From: Agrocybe praecox
Taxonomy: Eukaryota > Basidiomycota > Agaricomycetes > Agaricales > Agrocybaceae
Length of the DNA stretch: 64,000 bases
Assembly (NCBI GenBank): GCA_964017145.1
Contig: OZ024850.1
Location: 401,514 to 465,513, forward strand
Direction of reading: 5' to 3'
Below the pieces are notes generated by a model. That model saw only the letters and a list, made by a program, of their open reading frames with translations, did no database searches and was not told the origin of the DNA. Shown in pieces: positions 59,622 to 64,000 of this stretch. Position numbers and translations under genes: made by a program. Position 1 is the first letter of the stretch. Each line of letters begins with the position of its first letter.

Positions 59622-60455
59622 CTTGAGTCCCTTAGACCACCCAGTGCGAATCAGATGGGTAAGGTACAGCCCTGCATCTTCGGTAGAGTGCTGTCGCACT
59701 CCCCCGACTTGGTTAGGATGAACAAGGTCAAACTTGATCATGTCATACTGAAGATGATTCAAGATCATCTTCTCAATGAGTTTCCCGGTGGTATTCAACA
59801 GCACTATGGGCTGGAATGCCTTGGGGTCAGAATATGTAGGTTTGCCCGGCTTCGGTATAATGACAGAAGTCGACTCCTTAAAGTGTCTCGGCCAAACTCC
59901 CACACAAATGCAGGCATTGGCGAGATCGATAAGAAGTTGAGGATTGGCCATGACACATGGTCAGGGCCGGGGGACGAAAGACTTGAACAAGACGCAAGCA
60001 CCTCATCTAATTCTAACTTAGAGAATGGAGACCAATCCCTTTCCTGTAGGGTAGGTAGGGGGTCGAGCACCACAAGATCTACTACTCAGCCGGAGGCCGA
60101 GTTGTAGGTGTTGTGGAGGGCATCCCATAAGGAGACCATTCCATGGCAGGGCTGTCCTTGGTATTGAATAGCTTCGCAGGCGGGTAATTTGCGCTGTTTG
60201 ACCCATTCCATTAGGTCCCACGGGCGTCTGTTGGTGTAGGCGATTTCTGTCATCCAAAGTTCAAAGAATTTGTGTTTAACATCCTTAACAGTTTTGCAAA
60301 AAGCTTTCCACTTTTCGTCGGTTTTATCCAGATGATATGCGGCTAGTGAGTTTGTGCACTCGTCATTCCACCATGGTTTAGAGTGCTTTGTGATTCGGGT
60401 CTCCTTTGCATGGGAATCCCATGCAGCAGTGTAGACGTCAGCTAGCGCTTGCGCA
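59622..60455 (-). pseudogene. inverted 5' part of a Tad-type LINE (linker and first half of RT)
   Basis: Reading leftward from 60455: ALADVYTAAWDSHAKETRIT, KPWWNDEC and RPWDLMEWVKQRKLPACEAI form the endonuclease-RT linker typical of Tad1-like fungal LINEs. Then come a TGA in LHNTYNSASG-stop-VVDLVVLD, LQERDWSPFSKLELDEVLAS and SLSSPGPDHVSWPIL, a frame change near 59940, and GVWPRHFKESTSVIIPKPGK to AFQPIVLLNTTGKLIEKMIL and HLIRTGWSKGLK. It stops at 59622. The matching downstream half lies in the opposite orientation just to the right. Confidence 0.88.
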
Positions 60456-63271
60456 ACTCACTCAACATCTTCCCTGGTTTCGAGACGTCCCACCTCTATG
60501 GCAGCGACCTTCCCAGGTGCTTCTATCCTATGTGGACGATGGCACTTGTATTGCCCAAGCCAAAACCCTCCAGGAGAACAGGGTCACTCTAGTGGCTGCA
60601 TATGCAGTCCTCCTTCGACTCTTTACCGCCATCAGACTCATCCTCGAACACAACAAGTCCGAATACACATGCTTTGACCGGTCACATAACTATGACCCAC
60701 CACCCCTCGACCTAGGCTATGCCCCGTACACGGGCGACACCCACCTCTGCCCTAAGCACGTATGGCGCTATTTGGGCTTTTACTTCGACCACAAGCTCAC
60801 TTTCAAAGAGCATGTGCGGTTTTACTCTACCAAGTCACTATCATCGGTGAAAGCCATGAAAATGCTTGGAAGCTCAACTTGTGGTCTGCACCCCAAGGAG
60901 AAACAACTGGTATACCGTGCATGTGTCTTACTGATCGCAACGTACGGCTATTGTCTGTGGTACTTTGAAGGCTCCCGATCTAAAGGGGCCCTCGAAGACC
61001 TGCGCAAGATGCAGCGTAAAGCGGCACTTTGGATCACAGGTGCATTTCGCACCTCCCCCACAGGCGGAGTTGAGGCCCACGAGGGCCTCAACTCTGTCCA
61101 CCTCCATCTGAAGAAACTAGGTGGTCGGTCTAACTACCAAGCTGCCACACTATCAGACACCCATCCACTTAGGTCGCTCCTCTCTCAGAAGCATCATAAA
61201 CGGGCTGAAATTCACTCGTCAGCAATATCAAGGCTCACTCCTGCTCAGAAAGCAAAGGTAGGAGGAGCCCTCATGGAGATAGACCGTCATCTCCCTGAAC
61301 TCACAGAGTCCTTCTCGCCTGTCACGACAGAGGCTCGCCCTGGAAACAGGTTGTTGGATTTATTCAATGACAGATTCACCTTCGAACCATGTCCTACTGA
61401 CGACGAGTCAGCAGACACGGTTCGCGTAGGCCTTAACCAAGTGCTTCGAGAAGCACAAGGCCAGGAAACAATGGTGTATTGTGCAGTTGACGCTTCGGTG
61501 CCGAACGATGTACAACGACAGGCGGTTTCGACTGCCTTACTATACCGGGGACACGAACAGATTCATACCGTATCGCATCCTGCCGGACAAATTTTTGTTG
61601 TTGTTTTTTAAATCAAAGGACCGAAGTCCCACTTGTATTCCAGTGCGCGATTGCAGTCCAGTCCCTATGTTACATACATGAGCATGCTAAGCAAGATTTT
61701 AATACTGCGCTACGTCTGCGAGGGCGGGCATAAGGCCCACCAAGATGGCAGACCGCCGTTAGGCGGTCAGAGTGTTGCTGGTTCGATGGCGCTTGCGCCA
61801 TCGCAAGTGTTTAAGCAATGGTGGCCGGGCATCAAACCTGACCCACAGACCACCCCCCGCCCAGTCCACAGTCCCCGCCCCACCCAGTCCGCAGTCCCCT
61901 CACGTTCCAAGTCGCATCACCGCTTCCACTTAGCCCAGGTCCTGCCGGACGAGTGACTGCGCCAGATGCAGAACTCTTTGTCATTCGCTCAGCGATTGTC
62001 CTCACCACCCAGCAGGATGATTGCAAACGGATAGTTATTTTCACCAACTCAATGGCTTCGGCCAAACGAGCATTGGACCCTACCATCCATAGTGGTCAAG
62101 GACATTCCTTGGCCATATGTCGAGCTCTTCAACTGTGGCTAGACGAAGACGCCGCGTGCAAAGTAGACTTCATTCAGGTTCCTTCGAAACTGAAATGGAG
62201 GATACACCAAGAAGCCAATGACATTAGTCGGGCTCAAGTTGAACCTGTTGGGGATCATCCGGCTACTTCTTTGGATAGTGTACAGAAGGTCGTCACTAAA
62301 GGCGTTCAGGAGGAATGGAAGGTTCTCTTCCGTGACCCCAATTACCAAGGGCACAACTTTTTGCCCCTCAAGAATCTTGCTGGGGATTTGCTTGAGCCAA
62401 TGTATCTTCAAGAAGGTACCTGGCTCCGTGAAGTGAAAGATGCACACATTCCGTACATCGCGAGGATGATGAGATGCATCCTAAATCCCGCTCCAATTGG
62501 CGCTTACTACGAGCGCTTCAACATTCAAGAACCACATGCATGCGAATGCGGCCACCACCTGCAGACGCACGCACATATATTGCAAGTGTGCACCAAACAT
62601 GTACGCGAATGAGACAGTCAGTCACCAGAACTCCTGGTGCATCTGATCAAGTTCTTGGACGACAACGATTCAGTGTTTGCGTTCAAGCGACCCGCAGGGG
62701 TCGGATAAGCAGGTTGGGCCACGGCTCAGCCTGCGGTACATGCTCTTCTTAGACTACGGAAAGTGTTTCGCTCGGACTTCGGATCCCTTGCCATTACAAT
62801 GGCGCGCGCCTCAGTACTCGGACTTGTGGGATTTGTCCCGACCCTGTGGGGCGTTCAAAGCCTTTCAGTAGGTACCTGGGTTTGTGGGCCTCGGCCTGAC
62901 CCTTCGGGGGCACTTGGGCTAAGTGGAAGCGGCGATGCGACTTGGAACGTGAGGGGACTGCAGACTGGGTGGGGCGTGGACTGTGGACTGGGCAGGGTGT
63001 GGACTGTGGGTCGGGCTCGATGCCCGGCCACCATTGCTTACAGGCTTGGGATGGCGCAAGCGCCATCGAACCAGCAAACATTCTGACCGCCTAACGGCGG
63101 TCTACCATCTTGGCGGACTCATGCCCGCCCTCGCAGACGTAGCGTAGTTTAAATCTTGCTTAGGCATGCTCATGTATGTAACGTAGGGAGCAGACTGCAA
63201 TCGTGCACCGGAATACAAGTGGGACTTCGGTCCTTTGAATAAAAATAAAATAAAATAAAAAAATAAAAAAA
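60456..63271 (+). mobile_element. 3' part of the Tad-type LINE (second half of RT, RNase H, 3' UTR, A-rich tail)
   Basis: Plus strand: VLLSYVDDGTCIAQ is the RT catalytic motif; then KHVWRYLGFYFDHKLTFKEH, LIATYGYCLWYFEGSRSKGA and LRKMQRKAALWITGAF. RNase H begins MVYCAVDASVPNDVQRQAVS (Asp) and, after a nested insertion, continues VTAPDAELFVIRSAIVLTTQ, IVIFTNSMASAKRALDPTIH and SGQGHSLAICRALQ. The C-terminal CCHC-like knuckle is CECGHHLQTHAHILQVC. A TGA follows at 62610. Residual coding runs to FAFKRPAGVG near 62706. The 3' UTR has hairpins (GCGCAAGCGC; GACCGCCTAACGGCGGTC) and ends in an (AAAAT)n-like tail at 63238-63271. Confidence 0.88.
61589..61939 (-). mobile_element. 5'-truncated LINE copy with 11-bp TSD
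   Basis: 351 bp inverted relative to the host LINE, matching its 3' UTR (62905-63240) including both hairpins and the ending GGGACTTCGGTCCTTTGA, then an A-rich tail (TTTAAAAAACAACAACAAAA). It is bordered by TCCTGCCGGAC at 61578-61588 and 61940-61950. Removal of the insert and one duplication rejoins HPAGR to VTAPDAELF in the RNase H frame. Confidence 0.9.
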
Positions 63272-63273
63272 CA

Positions 63274-64000
63274 GATGACTGTGGCATTGTTAGGCGCCAT
63301 AGCACCAGGAACAGGCCCCAGCAGAATGGAGTTGCAGAGAGAGCCAACAGGACTATTGCTGATCATGCCACTGCCATGCTTATTCAAGCCAACCTCCCTG
63401 CTTCATTTTGGATGCTTGCTGTTTCTGCTTATGTGCATGTCTGGAATCGCCTTCCTACAGCCCCACTGCCTGGTACAGCTCCCTATACTGAGTGGTACAA
63501 GAAGAAACCAGATGTCAGCAATTTGCGCGTTTTTGGCTGTGCTGCATATGTCTACATTCAGAGAGACAAGAGGAAATCACTCCAACCACACATGGAGAAG
63601 TGTATCTTTGTTGGCTACCCCACAGGCTACAAGGGGCTGGCACTTTTTTCAACCCTATCACTAAGAAGTTTATCATCTCTGAAAGGGGCTGTTTTTGACG
63701 AAAGGAGTTTTCCTGGACTCAAACACTCTGACTCAATCAACCTTTTCCCTACTGGTTCGCATTCACCACCTTTAGAGTCTGTGGATATGCCAGATTTGGG
63801 GGGGGATGATGATGATGTTTCAAATCTTCTAAATCACACTCCTGACGCTCCAAATGCGCCCCAACCACCTCCAGCACCTCCTGCTGCACCTGCTGACGCT
63901 TCAAATGCTCCAAATGCTCCAAATGTCGCAAACTCGCCCTCTTATGCAGACACTCCTGTACCTGCACCTAACACACCAAAGGCTGAACCAGAAACAATTC
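63274..64000 (+). pseudogene. Ty1/Copia integrase region, runs off the window
   Basis: Integrase end: RRHSTRNRPQQNGVAERANR, TIADHATAMLIQANLPASFW, then WNRLPTAPLPGTAPYTEWYK, LRVFGCAAYVYIQRDKRKSL and KCIFVGYPTGYKG. Then the frame moves three times within about 50 bp (WHFF, NPITKKFIISER, AVFDERSFPG), each by one extra base in a homopolymer (near 63634, 63648 and 63685), so the original frame returns. An acidic, Pro/Ala-rich linker toward RT follows (NHTPDAPNAPQPPPAPPAAP). The 5' part is missing: the LINE tail abuts it at 63271, so the LINE inserted here or a deletion joined them. Confidence 0.85.

Overview
The window looks like a chromosomal segment of a basidiomycete fungus, most likely a mushroom-forming agaricomycete. 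The host genes are cut by many short introns of about 45-70 nt with GT..AG borders. Several families typical of agaricomycetes are present: an F-box/LRR pseudogene, a DUF6533-type membrane protein and a FunK1 fungal kinase relic. The recognisable host proteins are all eukaryotic: SMC3, the nuclear exosome nuclease RRP6, ribosomal protein uL23, an MSB2-type signalling mucin and two major-facilitator transporters. The window splits into a gene-bearing part (about 1-37 kb) and a transposon graveyard (about 37.9-64 kb). All calls come from reading the sequence by eye; no database search was run.

Gene-bearing part. 0.3-1.7 kb: frameshifted F-box pseudogene (-). 1.87-3.15 kb: a non-autonomous TA-flanked DNA transposon. 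5.0-6.8 kb: MFS transporter with eight exons (+). 7.85-9.91 kb: a fold-back-like element with long inverted arms carrying 35-bp subterminal repeats and an 8-bp target duplication. 10.5-13.0 kb: DHA1-type MFS transporter (-). 14.6-17.9 kb: RRP6 (-). 18.8-19.1 kb: a small two-exon gene (-). 19.8-24.3 kb: cohesin subunit SMC3 (-) with an MluI cell-cycle box upstream. 24.6-26.6 kb: DUF6533 multi-pass membrane protein (-). 29.7-31.1 kb: FunK1 kinase pseudogene (+). 33.5-34.2 kb: RPL25/uL23 with a 5'-UTR intron (+). 34.6-37.2 kb: MSB2-like mucin (+). The genes do not form a pathway cluster; they are separate housekeeping and signalling genes.

Transposon part. A TIR element (37.9-39.8 kb) holds a hAT-type MITE (38.9-39.5 kb, TSD GGCTAAAA). 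Next to it is a second hAT-type MITE (39.8-40.9 kb, TSD TTCCCAAC) that itself holds a solo LTR (TSD GAACC). A complete but dead Ty3/Gypsy element (43.98-53.25 kb; two 571-bp LTRs, primer-binding site, polypurine tract, TSD GCGA) carries a Mutator-like MITE in pol (9-bp TSD) and a solo LTR inside its 5' LTR (TSD CATTG). A satellite-like tandem array follows. Then comes a divergent pair of uncharacterised genes; one has a TGA stop and the other is split by a second copy of the same Mutator-like MITE. Then a TIR element carrying a tRNA-like segment, a Tad-type LINE whose 5' half is inverted (a twin-priming signature) and which contains a 5'-truncated copy of its own family, and finally the integrase part of a Ty1/Copia element running off the window.

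The most notable signals are: (i) two copies of one Mutator-like MITE, each with a 9-bp duplication whose removal restores the host reading frame; (ii) nonsense codons across unrelated elements that are nearly all TGA where CGA is expected, which points to CpG decay or RIP-like mutation; (iii) the twin-priming structure of the LINE; (iv) the 2-kb fold-back element with 35-bp subterminal repeats; (v) the uncharacterised divergent gene pair.
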